A stretch of DNA of 64,000 nt from Pristionchus mayeri (lineage: Eukaryota > Nematoda > Chromadorea > Rhabditida > Neodiplogasteridae): positions 25,492,685 to 25,556,684 of the forward strand of contig BTRK01000003.1 of the NCBI GenBank assembly GCA_036245805.1, written 5' to 3'. This document shows positions 26,743 through 39,169 of the stretch, one piece after another (position 1 is the stretch's first letter; each line of letters begins with the position of its first letter). The translations under genes were made by a program, and so were the position numbers. The notes under the pieces are model-generated. The model was not told where the DNA came from. It saw only the letters and a list, made by a program, of their open reading frames with translations, and ran no database searches.

Positions 26743-27442
26743 TTACGAATCCCCAGATTGAAAGGGAATGCGAATTAGTTGTTTCCATTGCGAAACGGGC
26801 CACTTCTGCATGCGTAGCCTGCTCTTATAGGTGATGTTCATATGGAACCGTTGGTGCTTTTTCCTCCTCCTCCTCCTCCTCCTCTTCTCCCTCCCTCTCT
26901 CCCTTCTTCCTCTCCTCCACGAGTGCTCCGTGCAACTTCTTGATGTACTCGATGGCTTCTCTCAATGTTTCTATCTGCAATTCCCTTCCTTCCTCTCCTC
27001 ATCCGTTTGACAATCTCCTTGCACATTCTCTCTTCGGGAGTTTCTTCCGTAGACAGTCGAAGCCCGCGTTGATACTGCACATGGGGACACATCTACGGGA
27101 TGTTTTCTACTTCGATATACGTTTGCAATACAACGAGATTTACAGTCCGGTTGAATCCCCTACTGAAACAGGGACTCCCGGGGAATCCCGGGGAGTCCCC
27201 TCGAGTCCCCTAATTCATTTATTTCGACGCCGGACGTCCAATTTGGGAATATAAGTCAGGCCACCCCTTGTGATCACATGATCACATGCCTGACTTATAT
27301 TCCAAAACTGAACGTCCGGCGTCGAAATAAATGAATTAGGGGACTCGAGGGGACTCCCCGGGACTCCGCGGGACTCCCCTCGTGCTCTTCTCCGTTCGTG
27401 GAATGACCACTCAAGTATATCTAATTTGAGAGTGGAGATCAT
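26743..27442 (-). CDS. bHLH transcription factor, disturbed gene model
   Basis: Read on the minus strand: ATG at 27442, preceded by CTTCCAG, gives a basic region WSFHERRRARG with the DNA-contacting Glu and Arg. The next exon (~27080) gives helix 1 INAGFDCLRKKLPKREC. After a gap comes helix 2 IETLREAIEYIKKLHGAL (~26970), followed by a poly-basic stretch and a stop at 26743. This is a clear bHLH fold that would dimerise and bind E-boxes. Two oddities: the basic region and helix 1 are separated by a palindromic insertion with no clean GT donor, and helix 1 and helix 2 are in frame only by reading through a TGA or removing a non-standard ~27-30 nt segment. It may be a recently broken gene. Subfamily not assigned. 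Confidence 0.5.
27172..27377. repeat. Short palindromic element inside the bHLH gene
   Basis: Arms of about 90 bp running from CCGGGGAGTCCCCTCGAG through TTATTTCGACGCCGG to AATATAAGTCAGGC, inverted around GTGATCACATGATCACAT near 27280. The outer arm is a run of GGGACTCCC-type units. It lies between the basic-region exon and the helix 1 exon and abuts the former. Confidence 0.8.
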
Positions 27443-27980
27443 CTGGAAGAGGAGGCACTCTCACGGCACAGGAGGAAGGTCGTTGTTGATCGTTCAGAGG
27501 GATTAGATCATGCTCGCCACTTAAGGGGATCTTTGTCTCCTGTTTGACTGCGGATTATCCCATACAAGGAGATCCGATAGGCGACCTCACATTTGAACAC
27601 CCCCTCCCCCTCCACCCCCTCCTTCAACAAGCTTCCAATCTCCACTTTTTATAGTTTTGGATTCCCTCTCCGAGACTACTGAAGAAAACTCGAACGCCGT
27701 TTGAGAGCCGAAAAAACGGCTCCCAAAAGGCTCTTTGGCTGAAACTGCCACAGGATTCCGATGAACTATCTAACCTCTCGGAGCCGGCGAGAGAGGGAAA
27801 ACGGATGACCCAAGAGCCGTTTTCGATACCCTAAGCGTTGTTAGTTGTTGAAACGAGTGAATGAAGAAGAGGTCCCGAAGGATCTATTATCAATATTATT
27901 TTCTCTATAAATCCCAGTTGAAGCACCATACAAATGAAATGAGAATTTATTGATTTACAATCCATAAAGGTGTACAGTAC
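27443..27980. other. Spacer upstream of bHLH, downstream of the aldo-keto reductase
   Basis: About 540 bp. Contains a GAGCCGAAAAAACGGCTC hairpin near 27702 and related AGAGCCGTTTT near 27810. An additional upstream bHLH exon could lie here but none was recognised. Confidence 0.35.
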
Positions 27981-29451
27981 TCAGACGACAACACTGGGGT
28001 CCCAACAGGCCTTGTTGCTCTTCTCTATCGATCCAATCTCCTTCATCTCTGTCTCGCTTAATTTGATGTCTATCGCCTTCCAGTTCTCTCCAATTCTTTT
28101 AACATTCTGCGTACGAGGAAGGATGGAGTAACCCTGAATCAGGGAGACTACTGTACTCGATAAATGATTGATACAACTGACCTGATTGAGACCCCAAGCG
28201 AGAAGAACCACAGCAGGACTAATCGCGTGAGCCTTTGCGATCTGAGAGAGCAGAGTTCCGAAAGGAATATCTGACTACGGTATCACTTTATTGATCGTCG
28301 CGTCCTTGATCAGATCGTCCACGTAACTTGGTCCTCCTAGACTACTGTAGGCCTGAAAGGGACGAATCAATAAGGTGAGAAAGGGGAGTCCTGCCTGGAA
28401 GTGGATTCCCTTCTGCTTACAGTACTCTGCCAGCTCGGAATTACGGAAGTGTGGGTGACACTCGCATTGGTTCACTGCCGGGAGGATTCTGAGAGATGAG
28501 GATGGAAGGATCAGAGATCAAAGATCACCTGCACTCTTCCAGTAGTGCATCCAGATGCTTTATCTCGTAATTGGATACACCGATGGAGCGAATCTTCCCT
28601 TGATCTGAATAGAGAATGAGATCAATCACCCCCCCCCCCCTCCCACCCCCTCACCCATCAACTCCTCTAGTTCAGCGTATGTCTCCGCACGCAGCTTCGC
28701 ATTGTCCTCAACGACCATCTCTCCTCCCCCCTCCTTCTCTCTCACCTTATGATTACTCTTTAGTCTGGATGTTCCTGGCCAATGGATGAGTACGAGATCG
28801 ATGTAGGGAGTGTTCAGATCAGTGATGGTTCTCAATAATTTCTCCCTTCCTCATTTCCTCCCTCTGACTCACTTGAGAACTGACTTGCTGGTCTTTCCCT
28901 TTCCTTGATTTGCGGGCGATACTTTCGATGTGATGAAGATGTCTTCTCGATCCAAAGAATGCCTTTCCAGTAGATCTGATTCATTTGCTCACTTATTATC
29001 AGATAATATCTCGAAAATCGAGGAATAATATGGCACTCAGCCCCTTCAATATGGATCTTTCACAATTAGCACTTCTCCCATATCTCTACGAACATATTAT
29101 TTTAAATCTGCACATCGATATCGTGACTTCTTCTCTTTTAACAATACTATGACAACGATTTCGAGACTGTCTAATTTTTATAAAACAAATCTAGATTATC
29201 GATTCGATACCTGGAAGGATTCGACCGAGAACTGCTTCATTACGGTAAATCTGAGCAGTGTCGATGAATCGATAACCCAGTCTGAATGCCTCGTCGATGG
29301 TATCAGTGAGAACTGATTGGGATTGAACCTGCACGGCTTGATCTTTGATCGATATGATGCACGACTGACTATTCACCTGATAAGTACCGACCCCAATCAT
29401 TGGCATTCGCTCTTTCACGTATTCAACTGCTTTTAGATCGAGTTTCGCCAT
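27981..29451 (-). CDS. Aldo-keto reductase
   Basis: Minus-strand gene of about eight exons with a complete AKR barrel. Starts MAKLDLKAVEYVKERMPMIG (29451); an upstream in-frame ATG at 29523 would add 24 residues. Catalytic tetrad: Asp and Tyr in FIDTAQIYRNE (~29260), Lys in FITSKVSP (~28930), His in LVLIHWPG (~28790). Cofactor-site motifs include IGVSNYEI, VNQCECHPHF, AYSSLGG and ILPRTQN. Ends SVVV. Members reduce aldehydes and ketones with NADPH in the cytosol; the substrate cannot be read. A short exon encodes a charged loop (KEGGGEMVVEDNAK) not usual for the family, possibly intronic. The TFIIH p34 gene lies 343 bp upstream on the same strand. Confidence 0.92.
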
Positions 29452-29793
29452 CTCCAAGAGTAGAATTGAATGAATGGACGACGATTGCATCCATTCCAGG
29501 AAACATCTACAAGTACTATTCATCGATCATTGACGGTATGATTAAAGTAGAGTCAGTTTCACACAAATGACAACAATATTTTATTAGATATAATTTGTCA
29601 CCCGTATACAATGTCGATCCAATCCACCCATATAGATGAGATACATATTACCATGTTATTAAGAATTAAACAGTCTGAGGACAACAACGTGGTCACCATT
29701 TTGAGAAAAAAACAACTTCGGAAGATGAGCAAATAAAATAGAATGAGAAGAGTTGTGGTGAGTCGTCGCCCCTTCCTCTTCTCTCTCCTCCTT

Positions 29794-31255
29794 CTATGTC
29801 CTGGGGGAAGGGACTGCTCCGACTTCCGTCGGCCTCTTCCTCTTCCTTCTAGGTAAAACAGTGATCTTGAAAACGGCACTGGAACGAGAAATCATTCTAC
29901 CACTGAGATGATATCTTAAACTACTCTCTCTCTCTCTATTGATCTTTGATCTCTGACCTGCAGGAGGGACAGATGGCCTGGAACTGGCAGAGAACGGCGA
30001 GACACACACTGCACGTCCATCCTGAGAAGAGAAGATGGCTCAATCCTCTCTCTCTCTCTCTCTCTCTCGACTGACCATTGCTGACCAATTGCTCATGGCA
30101 TACACACGCTGCACGGTAGTCCACCGTGGAGAGAGAAGTGGATGCTCGTTGAGAGACAGGCAGACAACGGGTCTGCAAGGGGATCTCCATCCATCGAGGG
30201 GGGAGGGAGGGAGGGAGGGGGGAGGGGGCGTACCATGAGTACACGAGGGAGATTCTCCACTCGATCCACTGCCTCGAATACGCCCGCAGTGATATCAGCA
30301 GCCTGTTGGAGGAGAGGAGAGGAGCCGCCGAGAGAGACCACGTCGATGGAACTGAAGAAGGAGATCACACTTCCTCCCTCGAGATAACCACTTACATGTC
30401 GTGTTTGTGGGCTGAGAAGAAGAGGTTCATGAGGAGGGAATGCTGCGATCCGAATTCAGGCTGCAGGGAGATGATCACGATCCGCCCTGCACATCAATAC
30501 AATTCCACCTTCCTCACTAACCCATAAACCACATATTTGTAGTTATGAACGGTTTCCCAAACCCAGCCCAGAATGATAGTGAATTGCATTAGAATTGTCC
30601 TCTCACCCTTCTGTCCACTCTGCATCTCTCCCCCCTTAGTGCTCCCTCCCGTTGCTGCCTTTCGGATCTCTGCAATACAACCATTAGAAAAAGAGATTAC
30701 GAAGGATGAGATAATCCATCGTGGCAAGTGACCGTACGGCAGATGGCAGTTGCCAGGGTAGCTGCCAAAACTCCATTCTTACGGCCATCCCCTGATGACG
30801 CATTCTCACGAAGAGCACCTCTGCAACGAGAACCATCCAGTCACCCATTCAGTCTGCCATTCACTACACCTTACTCAATCGATAATCCACTCACCGTATA
30901 CCCTCAATGATGCATGAAGAGGAGTCGGGATTGTCCGATCGGGCCGAGTCATACAACAACTGGAATGCGATGCTTCCTCTCTCTCTCTCTCTTCCTCTCA
31001 ATTGGCTTACCTTCTTACTCATTCCATTCGCAAATGCATAGAGAAGCAGTTGATTGGATTGTGCCAGAGAGAGATGCACATTCGAGAATGCGACGATAGA
31101 CCGGATCACTCGAGAGAGAATCTCCTTCTCCTACACAACCCTCTATCAATCCTTCTTCTCGTTTACAGTACCTTTCCCGGCTCCTCTCTCTTTGCCTCTG
31201 CGAATGCTCCCCAAGCGCAGGCAGATCCATCAACCAACACGGCGAGAGAAGTCAT
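29794..31255 (-). CDS. GTF2H3: TFIIH core subunit p34 (GTF2H3/Tfb4)
   Basis: About ten exons. Starts MTSLAVLVDGSACAWGAFA, the beginning of the von Willebrand A-like domain. It continues NVHLSLAQSNQLLLYAFANG, ALRENASSGDGRKNG, RIVIISLQPEFGSQHSLLMN and SIDVVSLGGSSPLLQQAADI, which is p34's conserved second half. The C-terminal zinc-binding module reads VDYRAACVCHEQLVSNG / TCSVCLAVLCQFQAICPSC. A basic tail LPRRKRKRP ends at 29794. p34 binds p44 in TFIIH, which serves RNA polymerase II initiation and nucleotide excision repair. All expected zinc-ligand cysteines are present. Confidence 0.92.
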
Positions 31256-31824
31256 CTGAACCCCTCCATTCCATTCCTTTCCATCATCCCCTTCTCATTT
31301 CCATCAGAGCACTTGCATGGCGAGATCGCCTCTTGTCAACACATTCAACTAGTTATTCAAAAAAATAAATTTATCGGAGCAATAGATGAAACACGAAGAG
31401 CGGATTAAATGTTTCCAATGGCGAAGAATCCCATAAGAAAAAGCACACACATTTTTTTGTATTTTGTAATTTTGTAATTTGTATTCATTTTATATTTTTT
31501 TCCACAAAAAACGTATAATTAGTTTATGAGGGGAGTTCGTATTCACAAAGACGAGCTACGGTCATCTCTTGAGTATCCATATAAATCGACTAAGTCATAC
31601 TATCACAGGATATATCTCAGATTGAGAGGGATTTAGTCAGTCTAGTCCACGATATATATATCGACTAGAGGGCAAAGGTTACACACTTATTGGAGCTTGC
31701 TCAATGGGAAAATAGATTAACACTCGTATTATAAATAACTTCTGAATGGTGGAATTGGTGATAGTTAACTGGGTCAACAGTACAACGGTGCAAGTACACT
31801 CTAGCAGACTAATTAATAGACTAT
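31256..31824. other. Spacer between PCF11 3' end and GTF2H3 start
   Basis: About 570 bp, AT-rich, with TATATATATCGACTAG near 31650. No gene or repeat recognised. Presumed PCF11 3' UTR and GTF2H3 upstream sequence. Confidence 0.35.
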
Positions 31825-34800
31825 CTATGCCATGGGGGATGACTTGAGTCGAGGGTCCATCGGGAGGCTCATCTTAATCATCATCGGCTTCGTCTCCTCC
31901 TCTTCCGATTTCGTGTCCGCCTTCAATGCATTACTCATCACCACTGCAACCTCGTGATGGGATAAACAATTTCCCCATTTCTGATATACCCTATTAATTC
32001 TGGTTCAAACGTATCGGCCAACCCCCATCCCTCTTCTCTTCTCTGCTCACCTCCATGGGTTCCTCCATATGTGATAGATCGGGCACGCAATTCTCGTGGC
32101 ACATCTGGAATGTCTGGTCTCTCTCCTTCTCTCTCTCCTCTCCTCACCTGAGTTCCCGTCCTCACACAATCTCTCAACTTCCACTTGTCGCTGTCCTCAT
32201 CGTAGTACTCCTTGAAGTCTTCTCCACACACGGCACAACTCTGCAACGCCTCCCTCAGTCCTCCTCCCCCCTCTCTCTCTCACCTTCGAGACTGCCTCAT
32301 CACTGTTCACCGATGGTTTCTTCTCCGTCTCTTCGTTGCGAGCTGCAACGAGTGTTCCTTCCTCCTCCCCTTCCCTCCTTCACTCACCATTCATGGCAGC
32401 AGCTGCATTCGTCTTCGCGAGAGGGTCCACTCCCTGTCCGTTGTCCTCATCCTCTGCCGTGTCTTTCGCGTTCACCCAGTCCTGTAGATACTTCATTAGT
32501 CACCACCTACTCAGCATCTAGAGGAGAGAAGAGGCACGATAATAAAAAAAGGATAGATATGCAGCCGACGGCCGTTCGCACAACATCCTCTGACTGCTCT
32601 ACCGTACACCGGAAGGGAGATGGGAAGAAGGGAGCAAGGAGAGTATCCATCCAGTCATTACAATTCCACAATCGTCCAAGACATCGGAGAAAGAGTCGAA
32701 TAGAAGTATGAGAAGGAGAAAGAGAACGATTCAATAATGACAGGAGCTATCAGAGGGAGATGAGAGAGAAGATTCCCCAAGACAATTATGCCCAATAGTT
32801 ATCGCAGAGAACAAGAAGAGGACAGATCCAACAAGTAGAAGATAGAAGAGGCCCAAAGATGCGCCTAAGAATATTCCCCTCCCCTCTAGAGGCCTCGTGT
32901 TCTCATTGGGACAGCATTACTCAACAAGAGCATCTTTATCGTATGCAGCACCATGAATGAATCAAGCGTGGTCACACAACGAGTAGTCGAGTGTCTCCTC
33001 ACTCTCCTTCTCTTCCACCATATCTCAAGGGGACATACCTCGACTGAGCAATACCATGCTCGTGACTTCGTCTCCTTAGTCTTCGATGCAGCCAGACTCT
33101 TCCTCACGTGCCAATCCAGATGCTTCTCGTATCTCGTCCCCGTCGTGCTATCGAATCGAAGTCCGCACTGCTCACAGACTGATCTCTTCGCCAGAAGGGC
33201 ACTCACTACCGAGTCGTATCGACTGCAACACTCCAATCTAGAGGGGGGCGAGGAAGGGACAACTCACGTCTTCAGCAGTCGCATATCGAAGGGTTCCTTC
33301 TCGAAGAGGGCGATGGGGGCAGCTGCTCTATCCGATCCTCCCCGGATATCTGATTCGATGGGGGCAGGGGGAGAGGCAGCTCGACGAGAACTCTCAGGCT
33401 ACAATCGAAGATTACCATGAGGACGAGGACGAGGACATCGGATACACACTACAACGAAATATTAGAGACTTGACTCACCTTTATGAGCATGTTCATGATT
33501 CCACTCGTCTTCAACTTACTCAAAAGAGCATTTAGATCAGCCTTAGGTTCCGCTGCAACCAATAGGGTTATGAATTAAAAGAGAGAGCACTCTGATCACA
33601 TCTTCTTTATTCCTCTCCTCTTACCTTTAACGGGGGCGGGAGGTGCAGCGGGAGGCGGGGCCGGTCGAGGATGCATCTGCTGTTGAGACTCAAGCCGTGC
33701 CTGATTCAGGAAACGGGAAAGCTCATACGACGGCTCGGGCTCAATTTTGACTTCGGGTGCGGGACCAGCCAGTCTGATCTCATGACGACGTCCGTTGATT
33801 GTCGCTATGATGGGAGCACCTGCAAGACACGACTCACTTTAGATACAAGGACAATCAGTTAAGATGAAATAATCTCCTCTCGTTTTTTCACAATTGCTTG
33901 CTAGTGATCACATCACAGAACACTCGTTAACAGTAGTCCACTCTCACTCTCACCTCCGAATGCTCCTCTGAAAGGGTAATCTTCCATGAACAACTCCCTC
34001 GATGGCGCCCCGAATCTAATCTTGTGCACATATCCATCGATCATCACTTCTCGAGTCTCGCCGAAAGAGAGCATGTACGCAACACCTGATAAGCAGCCAT
34101 TGCACCAATCATCTACACTAGTAAGTATGGAGAGTGACTGACCATCGATGATCACGTTCCTGGCTTCTCCCTGGAAGTAGATCTTGTGAGGCAGTCCATC
34201 CTTCTCGATCACTGCCACTTGTCCGATATACAACACCTGCAATGGCCTCGTGTGCCTCCTCACTCACTCACTCACTCTCTCTCTCTCTCTCTCCTCACCT
34301 CATACGCCTTTCCATCCACGAATATTCGATTGTTGGCTGGTATTCCCTCCAGTCGATTGTCATCCTTGAATACGTGTTTCCTCTCTGGCATAGCAGGAGG
34401 AGGTCGTTGCATGTTGGGAGGGGGCATGAAGGGAGCAGATCCCATAGGAGGAGGGGCCATTCCCATCCCTCGATTCGGCCCGAATGGATTTGCAGCCGCG
34501 AACACGGGGTTCATCAGACCGGGGATGGGACCAGGCACGAATTGGTGACTGGCATGAGGGAGGGAGGAGGGAGTAGACACGGCCGGATACGTCTGCAACA
34601 TACAACTGAGTATGACCACTCGACAACTTGACCATATCGAGATAGAGAGAGAAAGGGTGTGACTGACCATGAGAGGCAAAGGCTTGTTCCCTCCATTGGG
34701 AATGGGCGGCGATGGTTGGGCGGGCACTCGAGGGGCCATCGAGAAGGCATGGGCACCCACTACATTGGTGGGAGGGGCTACTGCAGTTGCAGGGGGAGGG

Positions 34801-37427
34801 AGATGCTGACGAGAGGGAGGAGGAGGATGGGAGACTCCCTTAGGAGCCACACCCGAGGGACTGCAATGGCAGTGTGAAGGGGGGAGGGAAGATGGAGACT
34901 CACCCCATTGGTCGTTGCTGTCTCTGATTCGCATTTCTGGGAGGAGATCGACGGGAAGTCTTCGGAGGAGGAGATCGATCCGAACCCTTACATTTCTTAT
35001 TATTATTTATCAATTCATTTAATTATATTTCTTTGACTTGGTGAGAAACACAAAACAATTTTTTTTAGAAAGCATCGATGCATGCAAACTAGATGGAAAT
35101 TAAAGTTGCCAGCCAAAGACGAAATTCTGATCCCAAGGTTGTACGCGTTGCCGAACGCCTAATAATATTGGGAGGGGGGATTTCGTCCTCGGCTGGTAAC
35201 TTTAAAGAAAACGAAAAAAAACTTATCAAAATATTGATTTGGATGATACGACTGACCTCTCTTCGTTTATCTTTTCTCTCCTCTCCTGATCGCTTTCTTC
35301 TCTCGTCTTTCTTCTCCTCAGCACGAAGTGGAAGCTGAAGATACGCACTCAATTACCAGAATAGCGATACAAACTTTCCGATAAAAGTAAGGGTATATGG
35401 TAGTTAGAACAGAACATATCCGAGTTGGAAACTATTTCGACAGATTCACAAAATGAGAATTTTGAGAAAATGATTGAACATCAATCCTCCACTATCTATA
35501 CCTATATATAAAGCGCAGTGTCTGTGCGTCTGTCCGGATTGGGAAACTATTGCGAAACATGGGGGGAGAGATCGCGCGTCAACAAGTTGCGAAACGAATG
35601 ATTGCGAAACCTACTCCGCTAGCACCGCCGAAGGCGGGGGGCAGCCGGACTAGTGAATAATAAATTATTTAAATTGCGTACCTCAGCGGTCTCCATTTTG
35701 ACGTCCTTGTTCACAGGAATCGTTGGAGTGGGGTTAAACGACGTCGGCTCCTCACTAAAAAATTAAATCATTATAATGTTAGTTAGTTATCTCCCGGATT
35801 ATTTCAATGAGGCTGAATGAGAATATCCCACAGACAGGTATTATTTCCTAATTCACAATCTTTAGAAAAGGACAACTTGATATATTTTGAGGATTAAATA
35901 CACATATATATTATATAGTTTGGTGAGGACATACTAGCAACCTTCGACCATTGCATAGCTTTTGCTTTACTGTCCTACTTACATTGGTTCCTTCTTAATC
36001 TCTTCTTTCTCTTTCTCCTTTCCTCCTCGGGGATCCTTGACTGCTCTGGGATCTCTGGCAGACATCCCCATTCCTTTCTTCAGTATCGGTTTCACTTCCA
36101 CCTTCACTTCATTCGCCTTTCCTACGGTGACAGTGCGAGAGGCCGATGAGGAGGAAGAACTAGGAGAGTCTCCACTCTGAATTAAACAAATCAATAATTT
36201 GATATCTGGATGGTGCGTCAAAACATATAGTATACAATAGCAATTGTGATACATATATAATCATGCACAGATATAGTCGCACCTTGACAGCCATTTTATC
36301 CATGAATTTAGGGTTGACATGGACTGTCCGAGTGGAGGTGGAGGGACGAGCAAGTGGAGCTGCAGACACGGGAGCAGCAGGGGCTTTTGCCGTGGATGGA
36401 GCAACGGGCGGTTGGGCAACTGGTCTTGCCCTCCCACTGCTTCCATTCGGGACCGGGGTATCTATCGGCCATTTAGGGTCTTCCTGATTCACTTTGATGT
36501 CCAGTTCGTACAACTTCCCCCGAGCGAAGATGTCTGTCCACGTGACTCGCAACTTGTACAACGAGGCACGCACGCGTTCGTCGCCCTGAATTCCTCACAT
36601 CAATTGAGAAGACTACCGAGAATTGAGTCACTAAAGAGAGAAGCACGTACCGTCTGGAAGCAGTGGAGAAACATCCTCACGAAATTTTTCTCGAACAGAT
36701 TCTTGTACGGAATTGGCACATTCTTGACGATTGAGTCAGTCAGATACATCGTGGGGAGCTTCTGCTCTGGACTAGCCTGCACAAAAATAATAGTAAACTA
36801 TGTAAATCAAGAATGAACATTTGCATTCGGCATTGAAGTGAACGAATATTCGTAGCTAAGTTCGTGGTCATAACATTGTACCACAAGGTGCTAAGACATT
36901 TCGAACAAAACATTCCGAACTAGGACGTTTCGCACAATTTTCTTGAATTTTCGTGAGCGCGCACATCACTTTGGAAGCTATTTTCGCATTATTTAAATGA
37001 TTTTTTTATGTTATTTATTTATCAATTCCGTTTTTGACAGTGCCGAAAAATATATTAATGATAACAAAATAACTATGAATTAAGTTCTAAGGGGAAATTG
37101 TGCGAAACGTCCTAGTTCGAAATGTCGTTATTCGATTTTGTTTGTTCGAGATGTCTTATCACCCACCACAAGATTCTTGTTACAAATCTCAATAATGTCT
37201 TAACAAGAAGTGACATACATTGTGAAGATGATCATCGATCGTTTGCACGATTGCAGAGGCGACCTCACTGTAGTCATCGGCCAGTATCGTGAGAAGATTA
37301 ATCGTGTTCTTGTTGTTTGCTCGCAACTCCTGGAGAGTCGTTCTGAAATAATTTAGTGCTTAACAAATGCAGCATTAGTAAAATACCTGTAGTCTTCAGC
37401 AGCATCTTCGGCATTCATTGCTGCCAT
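31825..37427 (-). CDS. pcf-11: Pre-mRNA cleavage and termination factor PCF11
   Basis: A minus-strand gene of about 18 exons. N-terminal CTD-interaction domain: MAAMNAEDAAEDYR, TINLLTILADDYSEVASAI, EKLPTMYLTDSIVKNVPIP, LRVTWTDIFARGKLYELD, then WPIDTPVPN (37427-36440). A low-complexity Pro/Ala-rich middle follows, then short glycine/phenylalanine repeats typical of animal PCF11: FVDGKAYEV, KDGLPHKIYFQGEAR, MIDGYVHKIRFGAPSREL, NGRRHEIRLAGPAPEV (34330-33780). Two zinc fingers come after: CEQCGLRF..HLDWHVR (~33180) and CAVCGEDFKEYYDEDSDKW..MCHENC (~32230-32070). Ends PRLKSSPMA. PCF11 binds the Pol II CTD (Ser2-P) and joins CFII for 3' end cleavage and termination. Introns hold a mini-Helitron and a short palindrome. 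Confidence 0.93.
35495..35653 (+). mobile_element. Putative 159 bp non-autonomous Helitron
   Basis: Begins TCTATACCTATATATAAAGC just after a host A and ends GGACTAG just before a host T. It has a short 3' stem-loop CCGCCGAAGGCGG about 10 bp before the terminal CTAG. 5' TC, 3' hairpin plus CTRR, insertion between A and T and no target duplication match Helitrons. Located in a PCF11 intron. No other copy is visible in the window. Confidence 0.6.
36887..37164. mobile_element. 278 bp palindromic element B, copy 1
   Basis: Inverted ends GGTGCTAAGACATTTCGAAC and GGTGATAAGACATCTCGAAC (as complement), with inner ACTAGGACGTTTCGCACAAT in both arms and an AT-rich core. Flanked by ACCACAA on each side (36880-36886 and 37165-37171), extendable to 8-9 bp with mismatch. 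It lies in a PCF11 intron. A larger relative is in the kinesin gene at 57341. Confidence 0.8.
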
Positions 37428-39169
37428 CAATTAACCACAGAAGAGCCCACAGGTCTTCTGCAATGAATCCCTCGTATTTTCCAAAATAAATGGATTTTTT
37501 CGAGAAAAAAATTTAAATACAAATTGTACAAAGCAGATGATGCATTTGTCCCAGGGCCGAAAAGACTACCCCCTTTACTGTGCTCTCTAAATAGTGCCTT
37601 AGGGGAGACTTCTCTCCATTATCTCGCAGCATGAATCACAACTTGATGACATCAACTGCCTTATATGATTTCTTTCATCGACATAGAGAACGCGGTCGTT
37701 TCTTCGTCAACAATTGGGCTCACACGTCCCGTGAGGATCAAGAACGATCGATTGATCGAGTCCAATCGGTTATGAGAGATGGAGGAAGTCTCCCCGAAAA
37801 CGTGACGTACACTCAAAGGAAGCATGCAGAAAGAACAGCAATAATAATAGCCAGAGACAGACATATACAATGAAGAAACATCAACCCCGCCCAACCCAAG
37901 AAACACTTATATGCCGATGACGACCCTGGGGGTCGCCAATAGAATGTTTATAACAACCTTGTACACGCTGTGGAAAGCATACAACTCATACGGTTCAATA
38001 AACGTCGATTTATTTAAATGGGTCATTACTTTATGGGAATTGAAGAAGAGGAAAAGGGCGGGAAAATTTTGCGAAATATATCGAAAAATAGTGTCGGGAA
38101 AAGAAAATATCTAAATCTCGAATAAATTACCAGTAGGTGAAACGGAAATCCACGTGAAGGATTTACTCCAATCGAGTGAAGAGAGCAATCGATTTCGACT
38201 GCGCTTTATACTTTGGAGACGATGAAATGATCGACCAGTTGAGACTCCGACGAAGGAGATCTGTGGAAATAATGGGATTGCTTCGATAATATAATTTCAC
38301 GAAATCGAACACAGAATAAATAACCGAATAACCGACAAAACTAGGCAAATACAAAAGCAAATGCTGAGTTCGATCGATCTGTGGGACGCCATGTGACGAA
38401 CGCGAAGCGGCCGCGTCGTAAGCGCGAATTTAAAATTTTAGAAAATATTTTTTATAAAATATTCGCTTTTATAAATCTTGTATGCACTGAGGTTTACTGC
38501 CTAATCTATAAAATAACCTTTTAGAGAAAATGAATAAATTATTAATTAAATTAACATATATATTCTTTGACAAATATAATATTTAAATTCGCGCAATCTT
38601 GCCTTTGTTCGATTGGTCGGTCGGCTGGTCAAACATTTTACTAGTCCCTGTTGTCTCACGGCAATTGTTTCATCGACATACCAGTTAAAAAATGGCCACC
38701 CCTGTTCGGAAGGTGTACTGTAAAATTCAATTGCACAACCCATGATGGTTCCCTGTGGTACTATACTTTTTCGCCTGAGAGTCTGTAGCTTTTCTACCGT
38801 TTCTGTTAAAATACTGTATTAGTGCTATACGGTTTTCGTATTTTCATTGATTTGTGTGAACGGGCGATGTTTACGAACCAAGCACAACACTACATTTCTA
38901 GCCGTGAAATACAGAACCGTAAATAAGGGATGTAAACCGTGTCGTTAAGCATAGAAATGACTGCACGTACCGCACCATTTTTTGATCAGAAAAGGGACCA
39001 TGACTTTCAAAGGGATGTCGGGAAAAAAATTGCCGTGGTTGTCATCATTTGATTTTCCGGAAAATTTTCCTTCATTTTCTTTCAACGCACGATGTTTGGA
39101 GATGTTGTTTTGATTGTTTTTTTCTATATTATATATTAGTTCATCATCTTTCCAGGGCGTGTGCCAGAT
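37428..39169. other. Spacer between PCF11 and ADRM1 starts
   Basis: About 1.7 kb between divergent genes. Holds one 80-codon intronless open frame (listed separately), AT-rich sequence, and at 39141-39155 a TCATCATCTTTCCAG acceptor 14 bases before the ADRM1 ATG, probably a trans-splice site. Nothing else recognised. Confidence 0.4.
37631..37873 (+). CDS. Small hypothetical protein, doubtful
   Basis: An 80-codon intronless frame, MNHNLMTSTALYDFFHRH ... IIARDRHIQ. It is charged with no membrane segment, and no family recognised. Unlike most spurious frames here it has balanced composition and sits alone in an intergenic gap with no competing gene on the other strand. It could be an orphan gene, an upstream exon or chance. 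Confidence 0.25.
   Translation: MNHNLMTSTALYDFFHRHRERGRFFVNNWAHTSREDQERSIDRVQSVMRDGGSLPENVTYTQRKHAERTAIIIARDRHIQ

Noticed and set aside
34272..34934. 220-codon uninterrupted minus frame
   Set aside because: Merges true PCF11 exons with short purine-rich introns that happen to stay open; kept as part of PCF11 rather than a separate gene.
37631..37873. Confident new gene
   Set aside because: A single 80-codon frame without homology or visible splice or trans-splice signals is weak evidence; listed only as doubtful.
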